From Actinomycetota bacterium (lineage in GTDB: Bacteria > Actinomycetota > Acidimicrobiia > Spongiisociales > UBA11373), in contig DNGH01000286.1 in the NCBI GenBank assembly GCA_003486285.1, positions 1 through 8,081 of the forward strand: a DNA stretch of 8,081 bases. The letters run 5' to 3'. Positions 7,477-8,081 of this stretch are shown in pieces. The notes under the pieces were generated by a model that did no database searches, was not told the origin of the DNA, and saw nothing but the letters and a program-made list of their open reading frames with translations. Position 1 is the stretch's first letter, and each line of letters opens with the position of its first letter. A program made the translations under genes and the position numbers.

Positions 7477-7508
7477 GGTCTTCGGGCGGCCCAAGCCGCC
7501 CGAAGACC
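7477..7508 (-). promoter_or_regulatory. Perfect 14-bp stem-loop between flp and tadE
   Basis: The arms GGTCTTCGGGCGGC and GCCGCCCGAAGACC are exact complements around a 4-base loop (TTGG on the minus strand). The stem lies 13 bases after the flp stop and 15 bases before the tadE start. No run of T follows it in the direction of transcription, so it is not a classical intrinsic terminator. It could be a partial terminator, or a 3' block protecting a pilin-only mRNA so that the abundant pilin is made in excess over the assembly proteins. The structure is read directly from the sequence; the function is inferred. Confidence 0.8.
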
Positions 7509-7521
7509 CAACGGCCGAGGC

Positions 7522-7689
7522 TCACGGGGTCAGCGTGTCCGCGACGTTCTGGAAGATGTCGCGAACGCTGCCTCCGAGAGCGGTGACCGCCAACAGGGCC
7601 ACGACCGCGATCAGTGCGACCATCAGGCCGTACTCGACCATGGTCGCCCCTTCATCACGGGTGAAGAGACGGTACAGATACCCCATCAT
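7522..7689 (-). CDS. flp: Flp-family major pilin
   Basis: A 55-residue Flp/Fap pilin prepeptide, typical in size. The leader is MMGYLYRLFTRDEG (14 residues). The predicted prepilin-peptidase cut is after G14, giving a mature 41-residue protein starting ATMVEYGLMV, with the family's Glu at +5 and Tyr at +6. The hydrophobic core VALIAVVALLAVTALGG is followed by a short amphipathic tail (SVRDIFQNVADTLTP). The mature protein would be the building block of the pilus fibre. I chose the first of two tandem ATG codons (7689 and 7686) because AGGAGG lies 8 bases before it. It is separated from its neighbours by 96 bases upstream and 60 bases downstream, unlike the tightly packed genes that follow, which suggests its own promoter and higher expression. 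The prepilin peptidase that should process it is not in this window. Confidence 0.96.
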   Translation of the reverse strand: MMGYLYRLFTRDEGATMVEYGLMVALIAVVALLAVTALGGSVRDIFQNVADTLTP

Positions 7690-7697
7690 CAGGCATT

Positions 7698-7703
7698 CCT
7701 CCT
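7698..7703 (-). promoter_or_regulatory. Strong ribosome binding site of flp
   Basis: AGGAGG (within AAGGAGGAA) on the minus strand, 8 bases before ATG 7689. It is the best Shine-Dalgarno match in the window, in keeping with high pilin output. An ATG inside the spacer (AATGCC) is in another frame and lies too close to the site to be a likely start. Confidence 0.8.
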
Positions 7704-7785
7704 TGTCGGACGTTGCCCCGCACTAGTCAGTTTGTGCGGACCGATCTAGTACGTGGGCCTACCCTGGACGACACCGAAGGCGCTG
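7704..7785 (-). promoter_or_regulatory. flp leader / probable promoter region with inverted repeat
   Basis: This is the gap between the LuxR-type gene and flp, and the likely site of the pilus promoter. It holds an inverted repeat CCGCAC-N10-GTGCGG (7718-7723 and 7734-7739), a possible operator or weak mRNA hairpin. Two CTAG tetramers (7723-7726, 7746-7749) lie 23 bases apart. TACTAG (minus strand) could serve as a -10 element, but I see no convincing -35 partner, so no promoter is assigned. No T-run follows the repeat, so a terminator for the upstream gene is not supported. Confidence 0.35.
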
Positions 7786-8081
7786 TCATGATGCAGATGC
7801 ATCAAAAGCCGCGATGGGGAGTCCGGCCTCTTCGCCCTCGGGTGCGTAGCTCCGTCCCGACCACCGCACGGCGGCGACCGCCTCGAGCTGCGAGTGCACG
7901 TTGAGCTTGGTGAGGACGGCCTGCACCTGGTTGCGCACCGTGACCACAGACACGAAGTCGCGACGGGCGATGTCGGCAGGCCGCAGACCTGCCACCAGGC
8001 CACCGAGGACCTCACGCTCGCGCCGGCGCGATCGCCGCTTCCATGTCCGGCGCGTCGCTGCGTACGGTGGCGGTTTCCGTG
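7786..8081 (-). CDS. LuxR/NarL-type transcription regulator, C-terminal DNA-binding domain (5' end beyond window)
   Basis: The reading frame closing at TGA 7788-7786 ends in a LuxR/GerE helix-turn-helix: REREVLGGLVAGLRPADIARR, then DFVSVVTVRNQVQAVLTKL, then NVHSQLEAVAAV. It has the usual REREVL opening, the IA of the first turn and the TVRNQV recognition helix. After the domain there is a short tail (RWSGRSYAPEGEEAG...). The frame stays open to the right edge, so the N-terminus is unseen. In-frame GTG codons exist (e.g. 7995), but they fall inside the domain and are not real starts. Upstream of REREVL (about 8026-8081) this frame becomes arginine-rich and unlike protein, while the neighbouring frame looks natural, so the gene may carry a frame shift (see findings). 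It lies 96 bases upstream of flp on the same strand and is a candidate regulator of the pilus genes; that link is inference. Confidence 0.8.
   Translation of the reverse strand, partial: RKPPPYAATRRTWKRRSRRREREVLGGLVAGLRPADIARRDFVSVVTVRNQVQAVLTKLNVHSQLEAVAAVRWSGRSYAPEGEEAGLPIAAFDASAS

Noticed and set aside
7477..7508. Classical intrinsic terminator after flp
   Set aside because: The stem is strong, but the sequence after it in the direction of transcription is TGACGGAGGCC, without a T-run. Annotated instead as a regulatory hairpin.
7718..7739. Terminator of the LuxR-type gene
   Set aside because: The stem is only 6 bp with a 10-base loop and no T-run; a chance repeat or an operator is at least as likely.
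7746..8015. Overlapping minus-strand frame in the LuxR region
   Set aside because: It is Arg/Ser/Cys-rich with no recognisable motif and is out of frame with the clear helix-turn-helix.
1..8081. CRISPR arrays, tRNA/rRNA genes, insertion sequences, phage genes, attachment sites
   Set aside because: I saw no regularly spaced repeats, no tRNA cloverleaf or rRNA sequence, and no transposase- or phage-like protein on either strand.

Overview
The window is a GC-rich stretch in which every supported gene lies on the minus strand, so transcription runs from the right edge (8081) to the left edge (1). It holds most of a Tad/Flp (tight adherence, type IVc) pilus locus. Gene order, the VWA-TadB fusion and the protein styles point to a high-GC Gram-positive, Actinomycetota. 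Acidimicrobiia or a relative is my best guess, but this is inference from gene content and composition only. No secretin gene is present, which fits a single-membrane cell.

Layout in transcription order: the 3' end of a LuxR/NarL-type DNA-binding regulator (8081-7786); a 96-base leader with an inverted repeat and a strong ribosome binding site; the Flp major pilin (7689-7522); a 60-base gap with a perfect 14-bp hairpin; TadE pseudopilin (7461-7099); a TadG-like protein (7111-6137); CpaB/RcpC (6124-5282); CpaE/TadZ (5285-4101); the CpaF/TadA motor ATPase (4101-2725); a fused VWA-TadB platform protein (2728-821); and TadC (821-1, cut by the window edge). From tadE on, the genes overlap by 1-13 bases or are 12 bases apart, as in a translationally coupled operon. 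No stretch longer than 100 bases lacks a gene, and no plus-strand gene is supported.

How they likely work together: Flp is trimmed at its G/ATMVEY site by a prepilin peptidase not encoded here and assembled into a thin fibre. CpaF hydrolyses ATP at the cytoplasmic face of the TadB/TadC inner-membrane platform. CpaE positions the machine. TadE and TadG are membrane-anchored accessory or minor components. CpaB is an exported SAF/RcpC-domain protein. The TadB subunit carries an extracytoplasmic VWA domain with an intact metal site, which may add an adhesive or pilus-contact function. The upstream LuxR-type protein is a candidate regulator.

The points most worth a second look are the flp-tadE hairpin, a probable frame shift in the LuxR-type gene at the right edge, the VWA-TadB fusion, and a calcium-loop-like motif in the cysteine-rich TadG. 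The system as a whole is a known type; I found no clearly new system.
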